A DNA stretch of 29,871 bases from Hysterium pulicare CBS 123377 (Eukaryota > Ascomycota > Dothideomycetes > Hysteriales > Hysteriaceae), in the NCBI GenBank assembly GCA_000467715.1, contig AJFK01000789.1, forward strand, positions 1 to 29,871, read 5' to 3'. Position 1 is the stretch's first letter, and every line of letters starts with the position of its first letter. Shown one piece after another: positions 9,960 through 20,835 of this stretch. A model generated the notes under the pieces. That model made no database searches. It was not told the DNA's origin and saw only the letters and a list, made by a program, of their open reading frames with translations. Both the position numbers and the translations under genes were made by a program.

Positions 9960-10821
9960 ATGTTCATTCTTGTACGCCACTCCTCTCGAATCTGCTATGG
10001 TGTGTGACTAACAAAAATGTAGACGACGATACAAGACTTGATACAAATATCTCCTCAAGAATTTGAAAAACCAAGTGCCCAGGCCATCAAAGACAGCATC
10101 AACACTAAGTATTCGAACAAAGTCATTCAGAAGATCGGCTTGTGTATGTGCATGTTTGATCTTTTGAGCGCTTCTGAGGGCCTCATTGGTCATGGCACCG
10201 GCCTTGTCAATGTAAATGGTAAGTGTTTCCAAACGGTCAAGAGGGACACAAGAGTTGGTATTTTCTAATGCTATAGCTAGTGGAATTTCGAATGGTAGTG
10301 TTTAGGCCATTTAGAGGAGAAATCATTCAGGGAATTATAAAAAATTCAGATAGCTCTGGGATCACCAGTACGTACGTGCCGGTGGCACATTAGACAGCTC
10401 TATTAGCTGACAAGAAGCAGTTGATTTGGAATTTACTTGTGACGTATTGATACCAGCGCCTATGAATCTATTTGATGACACAATATTGTAAGAAAAGTAA
10501 CAAACCTTCACAACTGAATACAGCTTACAGTACCAAAGCAATTCTGCGGAGAATGTATGGGTCTGGCACACGGGAGGAACCGAGCTTTTCTTCGACAAGG
10601 GTGAAGTAGTCCGGTTCCGCGTCGAACAAGAGTACTGGGAAGATCAATCGCCCAAACATCCGGGTCGTCCGAGCGAGGATGAAGAAAAGAAGTCGCCGTA
10701 TACCATTGTTGTAAGTTATCCAGGTATCTGACATGCGCGTCACTGACTAGGCCAGGGTTCAATGTCGCAAGCTGGGTTGGGGCCATTGTTGTGGTGGGAT
10801 GAAGCTGCGGAGGAGGCATAA
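9960..10821 (+). CDS. RPC25: DNA-directed RNA polymerase III subunit RPC8/Rpc25 (RPB7 family)
   Basis: Six exons: 9960-9971, 10023-10218, 10281-10367, 10421-10487, 10524-10710, 10756-10821, giving 204 residues, the same length I know for the human protein POLR3H. The first exon is only 12 nt (Met-Phe-Ile-Leu); the fourth intron is only 36 nt. Visible family features: N-terminal MFILTTIQDLIQISPQEFEK, GLCMCMFDLL (43-52), VVFRPFRGEII (75-85), then the OB-fold half with ENVWVWHTGG, ELFFDKGEVVRFRVE, YTIVGSM, and the C-terminal GLGPLLWW. It works with Rpc17 as the stalk of RNA polymerase III in the nucleus, used for initiation on tRNA and 5S genes. Without the tiny first exon the protein would lack its Met, which supports the model. 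It is convergent with the cupin gene downstream. Confidence 0.92.
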
Positions 10822-11040
10822 CATACGATGGAATATATCGTATTGTGGTTCTTGCTGCGACAGGTGGAAATTCCGTTGCTTTCAGGAACGTTCTGTTATG
10901 GTACACATGATACCCAGGGTAAGGCGTCTTTCGGAGTTTCGAACGCGGGGCCGAGACCCATTCCTAATTTTCCTAGAACATCTATTGGATTGGATCTCCT
11001 TCTGATCGCAATCCGAGCAGAAAGAGCTCATGCCCATAGT

Positions 11041-11379
11041 TCATTCTCCAATGACATATGTACATCCTTCATCTCCCATCCAAACCTCGTGAAGTCGTTG
11101 TGGATCTACATCGAGCCTCGCACCCGGTCCAAAAGTCTCCTTCTTTGGTTCGGCATCTTTGGGATACGTGATAGTGAGCTCGCCATTAAGGATCAGATGT
11201 GTGGTAAGGCCGGTGTGGGAGTGGGGAGGGTAGTAAGCATTTCTGTGGACGACGTCAACATTTATTAGGCAGAGAAGACCGAGGATTGCACCTTACGGTC
11301 CATCTGTCCATGTAAAAACATGGGTGAAGCCCCAAGATCTCACCTCCTTCTCTGCATCTTTTCGTGACTTTGTAGGCAT
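11041..11379 (-). CDS. Small single-domain cupin protein
   Basis: Two exons, 11379-11297 and 11242-11041, with a 54-nt intron (donor GTAAGG, acceptor CCACAG), giving 94 residues. The frame join restores FTWTDGPNAYYPPHSHTG. The sequence has a cupin metal-site pattern: HSH (His35 and His37), then NGELTITY with Gly48, and a later LHEVWMG supplying a third His (79), followed by YVIGE at the C-terminus. The usual Glu of cupin motif 1 is not obvious; Thr and His43 occupy that place. Family members bind a metal or small ligands; no substrate can be named. The size suggests a single beta-barrel, cytosolic, no signal peptide. It ends about 220 bp after the RPC8 stop, tail to tail. Confidence 0.8.
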
Positions 11380-11901
11380 AGCTGCGGTATGTGGAGTGTC
11401 AACAATGATTGTGCAAGAATCGGGAATAGGTGCCCGGCCCGGATGGTGGACCCTGGATTGATGACGTTGAGCTTGGCAAGGGAGCTCCGGGTCGACGATA
11501 GAGTGGTGGCAGAAAAAGCTGGAGATAGACACCACCAAGTCGGGCCTGGAATATCAAGCTTTGACCGTGGTCCAAACCGTCTGGTGTGAAAGCTTGACCC
11601 GTCCTCGTCATGTCTCAATGGCCGATCACACACCGACAGGGTCTGCCAAGGCAGGTTCAGCCCTGCAGCTCCTCACTGGTGAACGATGATGCTGAGCCTG
11701 CGCACCTGCAGCCTCTCTTTCTGCTCTCGTTTTCTTCTTATGAGCCTCCACGACGAGCTGAACGTAAGCTGCATCTATGATACCATTTCACTTTGTCCAG
11801 TTTGCTGACCATTGTTTGCTCTTCACAGAAGCGACTCTCGCTCAAGAGGACTAAGCTACCCTTATCTCTACTGCCAAAACACCCCGAGCCTTTCCTTTAC
11901 G
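11380..11901. promoter_or_regulatory. Divergent promoter of cupin and phospholipase C genes, with a leader intron
   Basis: 522 bp between the two start codons. The phospholipase side carries a CT-rich leader and a probable 65-nt intron within the leader (11764-11828: donor GTAAGC, branch-like GCTGACC, acceptor TTCACAG). Frames extending upstream of 11902 begin with TTG inside that intron and are not coding. Confidence 0.5.
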
Positions 11902-14900
11902 ATGGCTAGTATGACAGGCTCGACGAGCCAACCCTTGAAGCCCTCCGAACCCTCGAAAGGGCCTCCAATTTCAACAGAAAGTCCAGCCCACCCCGAGCAA
12001 CAAGCGGGCGGAGGAGCGCCGAGCAACACCAATGTCGATTCCAACGCCGTGCAAGAGCTCTCCCCGGCTCTAACAAAACATGTAAAGGCCATCTATGAGG
12101 ATGTGGGCAAGACATACTCTCTGGGAACAAAAGACAGCGTTGCCAAGTGGCTGGCTGAAGAACAGCATGCACCGGCGACAGATACCGTTCATATGAAGGG
12201 TGGTTCGTTCGTTGATTTTGCCAAATACCTTTCCTCAGGCGAGGCGAATGCCATGAGAACAATGGACTCGGTGGACTGCTCCTTCCCAATATCCAACTAC
12301 TTCATATCTTCAAGTCATAACACGTACTTGACTGGCAATCAGCTGTCAAGTGAGTCTAGCGTAACTGCTTACCAAAATGTACGTACACACATTCCTCCGT
12401 TGAAGTGACATAAAAGCCCCTGGATGCCTTACCTCCAGGATGAATGGCACTTCTTGCAGTTTTCATAGCCAGCTATGTATTTGCTAACGTGGTCAAGGTG
12501 CTTCTAAGAGGATGTCGATGCGTTGAGATTGACGTCTGGGATGGTGAACCCCCGTCAAGCTCAAGCTCCGAAGATGAGTCGGCAGAAACGGACCCGAAAG
12601 CGAAGAAGGAAAAGCGAGAGAAGGGACTCCGCAAGAAGCTTGAATTACGTTTCGGAAGAAAACCTTCTCCCCCCTCTTCACCTCTACCTCAGGTCGAATC
12701 TAATACCATCACTCCTTGGAAATCATATAGCTCTACAAGAGCGGAGCCAAGAGTTCTTCATGGTGAGACACATAGATTTTACGATCCATGGGTCTTTTGC
12801 TAAGCTTCTGGCTATGCTAGGTTATACACTCACCAGGGAAACGTCTTTTAGATCCGTGTGCGCGACCATACGCGACTATGCCTTCGTCACATCGTACGTA
12901 CAAATGGTTACAATAGATGGCAGGGTTTGTGATCAGCCAACTGCACTCTTGGAGGCATGCCACGTTTGATGGCCGTGTATTCTTGATGCCAAGGGTCACA
13001 GCCTCTGCCATTTGCTGTGCATCTATATCTGGTACACTCAGCTGATGCATTTACAGCGATCTTCCTGTTATTGTCAGCCTTGAGGTTCACACCAGCCAGG
13101 AGCAGCAAGAGATCATGGTCGAAATCATGACCGACTATTGGAAGGGCATGCTCGTTGATCTTCCGATTGATCCATCCACAGACTCGGATGAACTTGCTCT
13201 TCCATTGTTGAAAGAACTCCGGAGAAAGATTCTCGTCAAGGTCAAGTACACACCTCCAAAGCCAGCGGAGGCAGTGGCCAAGCCAACCACTCTTCAATCA
13301 CCCGCGCATCTGAACAAGTCAACTAGTGCTTCGTCAATAGCTTCATCGTCTTCATCGTCTTCTAACGTTCCAGAAGCGGGATCAAAACCTGTTGCACCGA
13401 AAGCAAAGATTTGCGAAGCCTTAGGCAAGCTTGGCGTCTATACCAGGAGCTATCATTTTAAGGGTCTCGATCAGCCAGGTCAGTAGAGTCCCCGATGAAT
13501 AATTCCGTGATGAAATTTTCTGGCGGTGATGAACTCCATGCTCCCTATTACGTACGAGTATGCCATGGGAACGATTGCTGACGCCGCTCATAGAGGCCAA
13601 GGTCCCTACACACGTATTCTCGTTATCAGAAAAGTCCTTAATGGAAATACATCAACAGGCACCATCCGCCCTGTTCAAGCACAACAAGGTTCGTAAATAC
13701 TGATAATGACAACAATCGGAATATCTGATGTTGATAAATCCTAGGACTTCTTTATGCGCGCTTATCCAAAAGGCCTCCGCCTTAACTCCTCCAATCTCGA
13801 TCCATCCATATTTTGGCGTACAGGAGTCCAAATCGTTGCATTGAACTGGCAACGTTGGGATTCCGGAATGATGCTCAACGAAGCCATGTTTTCCGGCTCA
13901 AATGGCTGGATCCTCAAACCAGAAGGGTATCGCAGCTCGAGCAACGAAACGAATCAAAGGGCAGCGATCCAACATCACAATCTCGATCTTACAATCGAGT
14001 TCTTTGCTGGTCAGGATATTCCCTTGCCGCCGGAAGAAAGCAACCCAAAAGACCTCAAGCCGTACGTCAAAGTCGAATTGCACGTTGAGAAACATGAGGA
14101 ACGAAGCGGTGAGCCCATTCCGGGTGGCGGGAAGAGCAAGGGTGGAGAACACAAACGAAAAACGAAGACTGCGAGGACGACGAACCCGGATTTTGGAAGG
14201 GATATCGTGAAATTCGAGGGTGTCAGGGGAGTTACGGAAGACTTGACTTTTGTGAGGTAAGCAACTTTGCCTTCATCTCTACGTCTGGTTATGCAGCCCG
14301 ATTCTTTTTTGGCAATCCTTTGCATAAAGTCAGTGCAGCGCGCGAGCAACCAATCCGTGCGCTGGACAGACTTTCCCATTTCGATACCTCATGCAAGCTG
14401 GACTGGGGTTTCTGTTATCTGTTTTTGAGATCTGCACCTCACCTGTTTCGTTGACCAGCCCATCAACCGGATTTTTTGAAATTAGCTGTGCCGCCGCCAT
14501 GCATTGGATCGACCCGCAGCTTCCCGCTGTTGTAATTCCAATACCGTGGCTAATGGACGGGGCTTGAGAACGGCATCCACTTTTTCTCTCTTATCCTTAT
14601 GCATGCAACAGTCCTATTTGGGATGTTCAACTTCGTTCTCCCTTTTTGGTGTCACGGGCCCTCCTTGGCGAGCCTCGTCTTTGTGGGACCAATGCCAGCC
14701 TCTTCTATCTCAATCCCCGGTTTCCAAGCTTCATATCGGGCCTATACCTGTCTTTCTCCACTTTTCCGACCTCCGGCTTTTTTACCTGATTATAAGCTAA
14801 TGGTACCTCACACAGATTCAAAGTCATGGACGACGAACGCCTCCACGATGATCTAGCCGCCTGGGCTTGTTTCCGCCTCGATCGCCTCCAACCTGGTTAT

Positions 14901-14981
14901 CGGATGATTCATCTCTACGATGCGCACGGGCTTTCGAGTAAAGGTGTTATCTTTGTTCGGATTAAGAAGCTTGTTAGTTGA
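11902..14981 (+). CDS. PLC1: Phosphoinositide-specific phospholipase C (PLC-delta type)
   Basis: Seven exons: 11902-12378, 12498-12762, 12821-12893, 13057-13478, 13594-13688, 13745-14256, 14816-14981, giving 669 residues. Parts in order: disordered Ser/Pro-rich N-terminus; EF-hand-like segment (about 56-115); catalytic X box with PISNYFISSSHNTYLTGNQL (His139), RCVEIDVWDG and HGYTLT (His247), i.e. both catalytic histidines; an acidic/basic insert inside the X box (about 178-240, SSSSSEDESAETDP then KKEKREKGLRKKLELR); X-Y linker with a serine run; Y box (about 390-505, with YPKGLRLNSSNLDP and GVQIVALNWQ); and a C2 domain to the end (LTIEFFAGQDIPLP, PYVKVELHV, FKVMDDERLHDDLAAWACFR). The enzyme hydrolyses PIP2 to IP3 and diacylglycerol in calcium signalling. 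No N-terminal PH domain is visible. The last intron is 559 nt, several times longer than the others. Confidence 0.93.
14257..14815 (+). other. Long last intron of the phospholipase C gene
   Basis: 559 nt with donor GTAAGC and acceptor CACACAG. The flanking exons join in frame to LTFVRFKVMDDE, inside the C2 domain, so the intron boundaries are firm. It is pyrimidine-rich and holds a 98-codon open frame (14504-14800) that resembles nothing I know. Other introns in the same gene are 56-163 nt. Confidence 0.75.
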
Positions 14982-17105
14982 GTCCACTGAGCATATGGAT
15001 ACTATGTGGTGGATGGGGCTTAATTGTTTTACAATTTACTGCATGAATGATCATGAATTGGGGTTTGATGAGTGCTAATGTTTTTGGGGGTCGTAGTTCT
15101 GGCCTGAGAAATCGGGCTCGAGGATTATTAGGAGGACAAATTTTAGACGTTAGGGGTTCGAGTGCTTGGAATACCACTGCTGGAAATGGGCGAACGTCGA
15201 GGGTAAAAATGGATAGCATTGGTTACGGTAGTTAGTTGGGAGCTGGCATTCTCTACGTTGGCGGTGGTGGAACTCATGAGCCTTGAGGGCCACGATGATG
15301 AAGACATGAATTACCTCTATACATTTTAGACGGTGTATAAGAACGATAAGAAACTTTGGTTTCCATTACCTGGCTTTTGGTGAAATCATTGTGCTGTGGT
15401 TATTAGAATCTTGAAACTGTCTCGTATCATGATCAACCTGGCAAAGATCCACGCCATGCGAGTCGTCCCGTCGGAAAAGAAAAGGTCATCTGTCTAAAAA
15501 TCGTGTGAGTGAGCAAGTAACAGGAGGCTGGATTCTGTGGCTGGATAGTCGCTGACTTTGCTCGAGTCCTGTGTGACCAGGTAAGTTCTGGATGCACATG
15601 ACTTGTAGAAAGAAGAGAGCGATCAGGATGGGACTGAGTCACGAGTTTAGTGCGAAGTCTTTATGAGACATGGGTCAATGGCTAATGCCGGGAAGAATAT
15701 CGGTAGGAGGTCTGAGTAGCTTTGTCATCTGATCAAGCCGTCTCGGGGAAACAAGTGCCGCTTAGGGTAGTGCATCAAGCCGATGGGTGTTGAGTATTTG
15801 GGGAGTGAATAGCGCAGTAGCAACAGCAAGCCCTCGATTTCGTAAGCCGGCAGGGAGTGCAAGCTCTGCGGAACGATGGAAGGAAACATGTTATTACTTA
15901 GAAGGAAAGCAAGATTGAGTTCTTACAATGCTACCCTCCGGTCGATCGCATGATGCTCACCAGGTTTGCGGGTGAAAGCTCATGAGAGGTTGGACGCGTT
16001 TGATCGTCCTGGGAGTTATTTCCCGAAGGTCGGAAAGATTCTAGATACGGTCATCTATTCGCCCAATCTGTAAGTTGACGCCTACCTGCTTGCCCATTAT
16101 CTACCGCGCGCTAGAATATGTCATGGGCATCTGCAACTTTAGCTTCGATTGTCGAGATTGCAAGCTCAGGGGGGGATGAACGTATAGTTATAGCTAGGAT
16201 GAACGAAGTACGTTGAACGGTGTGTAATCGTTATCGAACTAGCAGCGAGCGAGATGACCTTTAACTGGCCAAATAAGTAGTAGCTTTCTGTAATTTAGTA
16301 TTTTCGATCCCGGTCGTCGTGGCCTCTGGGACCAAACTCAAGCCGGTTTTGAATGCTTGCCTGCTTTCAACGTGGCATCCAACGCTAACCAGCTGCAAAT
16401 GACGCCGCATAATCAAGGTTAGACAGTGGATGTACCAAAGGAAAATTATCAGATCTGTTAAGCACACTGCCATGCGCAGTGAGACGCTGGGTCGTTACAA
16501 TCTTTCTGTCCTCACGTGGAGTTTCCGAAAAGAAATCGGGTGGACACAGTAAGGTGCGACATCCGTTTGTTACATGGCCCGAATGCAGTCCAAATTGAAA
16601 ACTGAAAAGAGGATGGAGATGGGACAATCGATCTGAATGAGGGCCTTTATTCGAAGACTCCATCAGTTGAGTAACTGTTCGTTTGGTCTGAGATCGCAAA
16701 GCGCAACTGAGCTACATCATATGCGTGTTCAGTATAGGACGAGTAATTACGACGATTCGAAGAGCCGAGCACTTACCCCTAGGTTCTTTCGTCGAGCCAC
16801 CCACTCTACAAGGAGAAGGTGTTGTCGTCGAACGGTATGACGTGCCTTGTGCACCACAGCTACCACGCTAGCTTGAATATCGGCAGGTCTGATGCACAAT
16901 GGGACATCCACAAGTAATAACTAGCCAGCTGTCGTGCGTTTTTGAACGGACATCGATTCGATAACGACGAACAGATGACCTTTGCAGGTACCGCTGAGTG
17001 GGGAACTCTTTGTGCCGCATTTCGCATATCAACCATTACAGCGGAGCGATTCTAGTGTATGATTACGCGCTGTTGAACGATGAAACGTGCGATTTGGGGT
17101 GCTGT
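14982..17105. other. Gene-poor stretch
   Basis: No gene supported. Open frames are short, many without ATG starts, and show no family motif. No tRNA, rRNA or clear transposon ends were seen. Base composition is mixed rather than AT-rich, so this does not look like a heavily RIP-mutated block. Confidence 0.4.
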
Positions 17106-17747
17106 CTAGATCCCGTTGTGAAACCATCGTGAGTGACAAACACCATGGGGTTGGTGATAATAGAATTTTGTGCGAAAATGATCGACGTGAACGCGCTCTT
17201 CGTGGTGGCACTCTACAGTCCGGTTATGCTGTGGCCCCCAGTGCCCGTAGTGTACCAAACACAATTGTTTCAAGTTCCAGGCCTTTTGACAAGCCAGTGG
17301 AAGAGACTGGATCCTGGCCTGCATACTCCTAAGTCGCCTCACTTCTTCATTGTTCGGTGGAGCGCGTACAAGGGTAGTAGTCGAGTAGGACCTCTTGCAG
17401 TAAAGGCTAGAAAAACCAGTTCCTATTGGATGATAGCTTGAAGCACTTCGTCGACAACTTTCAGGATCGAGATAATGAAGAGTTGAACCCAGTCCGCTCG
17501 AGGATATCGGAACCGGCCCTATCAGAGTTGCGGTATAATCGAGCAGGCCATTTCGCGAAGTCAGCTCAAAGCAGAGTACTCGGCGTTCTCCGTTTATTCC
17601 ACGGTAATACGACTTTACATACGTCATTTGACGGGATAATTCGTATGTATTGATCACCCTATCCATGTCGTGACCGGCTTCTTGAAACAGCGTGTTTGCA
17701 TGTAATGGAAGCAGGGTGTGCGAATCCATCAAAGATGCCACGAGCAA
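17106..17747 (-). other. Longest open frame of the gene-poor region, coding status unclear
   Basis: 213 codons without a stop. The first codon is TTG; the first in-frame ATG comes within about the first ten codons. I recognise no domain. Overlapping plus-strand frames of 75-102 codons are also open, so the stretch is unusually poor in stop codons in several frames. No good intron signals join it to anything. It could be an orphan gene, a worn gene remnant or chance. Confidence 0.2.
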
Positions 17748-19829
17748 AATAAATCAGCGAAATCCTGTTTTGATATATCGCTAGGTTGTGAATTCTTTTC
17801 TCTATGATGAGTCTCCTACGACGTCAATATTAATGTGGAGTTCGATCCGATGTCCAGGTTCACATCAACAAAGGGGCCGATTGAAGGTTCTAGAGCGACA
17901 GAAAGAGATTCCATGGCTGATTTACCGGAGCGAACGCCGCAGAAAGGCGGTTACACAGCCGATTGGGGAGCATTTCGAATCGGAAGATTTCTATGAAGGT
18001 ATTACCCGATCCCTGAACGAACTTCTTTTCGGTAGCACTGCTATGGCGGTGCATCCTGCGAAAGCTCACTACCGCAGGAACTAATTGAGTTTAGTAAAAC
18101 TACTTGTACATGAAATTGGCTATCTCAAGCAAATGCATGCAGAAGCGATGCTGGTGCTGAGATAAGGAATGGTTTCCGGATTGTTTATGAGCATGTTCCG
18201 TAGCTTCAGGACTGAGATACGACAAATCTTGTCTTGATGAGTGCCGCATGAGACACAGCAGATGTCTTCCCAAACAATCAGTAGTGGCACATATTCGACG
18301 CGTGTTTCTGAATGAGTTGAACGATTGCATGAAACGTGTAGTAGGTGATAACAACAGCTTCCCTACCTATGACCTGTGCTGTACTAGATCTGAACTCTCC
18401 AAAGTGAGAAAAAGCGGTGAGGCTACGTGCATAACAAGCAAAATGCTGGGTCAATTGAGGAGAGATAATGGTCCCGTTGGTGTAGGAGCACCGTAGTAAA
18501 GCCATACCTGTGATGCGTGCAGGCGGAGTGGCTTGAAGATCCTGTTGAAGCTGAAGGAGGTCATTACAACGTGTTGATTTTGCGTCGTGCTGGATGAAGT
18601 GTGATGAGCTGACAGATGAAAAGCTTCTTCATGATGATCGAGATAGCTGATGAGAAGGGCTGTGCAATGAGTCTAAGGCGGCTAAGAATTAGTACTGACG
18701 CCCACGCAGCTTACCTCGCTGTAGACTTATCTGAAAGAATGAAAGGACAAGTAGCTGCAGCGTTTACATTGCGCGGCGTGGCTTGGTCAAGCACAAGGGT
18801 GTTCCCCGGTGTTGGTGTTGAGGTTACCGAGACACAAAGGCGCTAGCCCGGGTTAGCAACGCGCGAACAACTCTGCTTGAACTCTCCTTTCACAACTGTA
18901 GGGCTGGAGGACTCTATACAACCTCCGTGTGCTGTTAAGTTCTTATATAGGCATGGAAATGGTGGTATAGGGGGGTTCGAAGTTTCTCGAGCAAGGGAAT
19001 AATAGGTTAGACTGCGGCACAGTACATCTTCCTCGGGACGGGAATAATTAGGAAAGTGATATATCATTTTTTGAGACCATGGGCTCACAATCTCGTCGAC
19101 TTCGATAGCATATCAACCATGCAGGTCTCCTCGAATCGTGAAGCCACCAATCCATACCTCAACAATCGCAGGGGTAATCGCAGGGGTTGGCGCAATGACC
19201 GTGAAACGTGATAGGTATGCCCATCAAGATGGAATTATCTAGTTCCTCGGGAAATCCTTCTTCACGTCGCAACCACACTGTTTAACTTTTGGCAAAGCAT
19301 AGCTCCATGGTTGTTGCTGTTCCAAGCTTACTTAGCCTTCAAGTGAGATTTTGCTGAGAATCGAAAGCATGATTCAACATGAAGGCTACGGTTTGTTTAT
19401 CTGACGAGGAGTGAAGATCGTAAGAGATGCGCAATGTCGCACAGTGGAAGGAGCTGCGGCTTCGATAGCGTGGCGGCACTTCAACCATCTCCACAAAACA
19501 AGTCTCAATTGGTAAAGATAGTCGGAAGCTAGAGGAGGACTAAAGTTTCGTGAAGTTGACAAGAGACTAAGTGGCCACGTTCCACCCGCTTAGGCATTGT
19601 GTGAGCGCGGAGCAAACACCTCAAGCCTTGTCTGAAACCGGCACAATGTGTAAAGGCGACCTGCATCTCAGAAAGAGAAGATTCAGACTACCATTTACAA
19701 GGTTCACGGTTGTTAGCCCCTACCTCTTCTCCACGCGAACACAACGCCTAATAAAAAGGGAATTAAAGATGCAGTGAAATGCCACACAGCAAGCTGAGCC
19801 TGCTATACCGAATCAGCTGAAATGAGAAG
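17748..19829. other. Gene-poor stretch
   Basis: No gene supported. Short ATG-started frames at 18248-18496 and 18616-18846 lack recognisable features. A perfect 12-bp tandem duplication lies at 19164-19187. The last 100 bases lead into the promoter of the small CPxC gene. Confidence 0.4.
19164..19187. repeat. Perfect 12-bp tandem duplication
   Basis: Two adjacent exact copies of AATCGCAGGGGT (19164-19175 and 19176-19187). No gene overlaps it. It looks like a recent slippage event. Confidence 0.8.
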
Positions 19830-19836
19830 TATAAAG
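19830..19836 (+). promoter_or_regulatory. TATA box of the small CPxC gene
   Basis: TATAAAG, 140 bp before the ATG at 19970, followed by a CT/CA-rich leader. Spacing fits a leader of roughly 100 nt, typical for a strongly expressed small fungal gene. Confidence 0.5.
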
Positions 19837-19969
19837 GTCTCTCAGCTCCCCATCAATTCTCACTATCACCCTCAGCACCGTGTATTTGATCGAAACTGAA
19901 CTCCGTCCAATCCTTCCATATCATCTTCCCACTCTCAATCTTTGACCTTCACGTCACAACAATCTCACC

Positions 19970-20188
19970 ATGTGCCAGCAACACTCAGTCGACAGCGTTG
20001 AGCATCCATGCGTCTACCCGGAAGGCAATACCATGCCGGTGCGTATCTAACATGAGGTCGAGAACCAACTTTGGCTGATGAGTATCTAGGTCCCTGGAAA
20101 GAAGTGCCCGGCTTGTCTCGAGAGAGGGGAAACTGTCTGGGTCATCCCTGGAAAGTGTTGCCCAGTGTGCGGTGCTGAGGTCAACTAG
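19970..20188 (+). CDS. Small 55-residue protein with two CPxC zinc-knuckle motifs
   Basis: Exons 19970-20038 and 20090-20188 with a 51-nt phase-0 intron (donor GTGCGT, acceptor ATCTAG). The protein begins MCQQHSVDSVEHPCVYPEGN and has two related halves in its C-terminal part: PGKKCPAC (residues 25-32) and PGKCCPVCG (43-51). Four cysteines in two CPxC pairs could bind one zinc ion as a zinc ribbon; two more (Cys2, Cys14) lie in the first exon and one (Cys46) in the second. No signal peptide. A TATA box and CT-rich leader lie upstream. The intron falls between the N-terminal part and the zinc knuckles. I do not recognise the family, and nothing indicates its partner. Confidence 0.65.
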
Positions 20189-20835
20189 TTGATGACTCCA
20201 GTAAGTTGCTCGTTTGTGCCGCAAGTCGAAAGGAGTAGAATCCTAACTGGAGAAGCTCAGAAATCACTCCAATCATTCGCCATATCTCTGTTTCGGTTCC
20301 GGGAAATTGTTGATGCGTCGAATTTGATGGATTACTCGGTTTATGTGAATGTCTCAACTGTGGTGCTATTTGCGGCTGTTCTGGCGTCTGCAGGGAATTT
20401 CGGCGTTTTCGCTGACTTCTTCAATATGGAGTGATTGATTTACGGTGGAGAAAAGTGTTATGTTTTTGCTGCTTTTTGTATTTGTTGTGGTCACTCGTTC
20501 ACGGATGAAAAGACATGGGGGCCAAGGAGAAATCGTAATGTAAGAGCCAGAGGCTCCGAACTGTGACTTTTATCTCGACTTTGCGGATTAACTTGCGATG
20601 CGTTCAATGTCAGCTGCCTGATGGTGCACAACTCTTGCAAAATCAACAACTTACGGGTAGGGTAATCCGTATCACTTGAACGATAGCTGTGTTGCCCTAT
20701 GCGAATATAAGGACGGGAGATGATGTTCCTCTAAGAACCGAGGCATTGGCTCCAAACCAAATGTTGAATACTGCCGAAGGACGATTGCTGAAACATCGTT
20801 CACTCCAAGAAGGTCCAAACCGCGTTCAATGGCTT
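20189..20835. other. 3' flank of the small gene and unassigned DNA
   Basis: An 81-codon plus-strand open frame at 20189-20434 begins with TTG directly after the stop of the small gene and is probably its 3' untranslated region. The rest shows no coding signal I can support, though it could hold further worn parts of the neighbouring transcription-factor remnant. Confidence 0.35.

Noticed and set aside
10508-10906. 132-codon minus-strand frame
   Set aside because: Shadow of RPC8/Rpc25 exons 5 and 6, which are well supported on the plus strand.
17788-18084. 98-codon plus frame with charged, helix-like sequence
   Set aside because: Starts at GTG, no recognised domain, no intron signals linking it to other frames.
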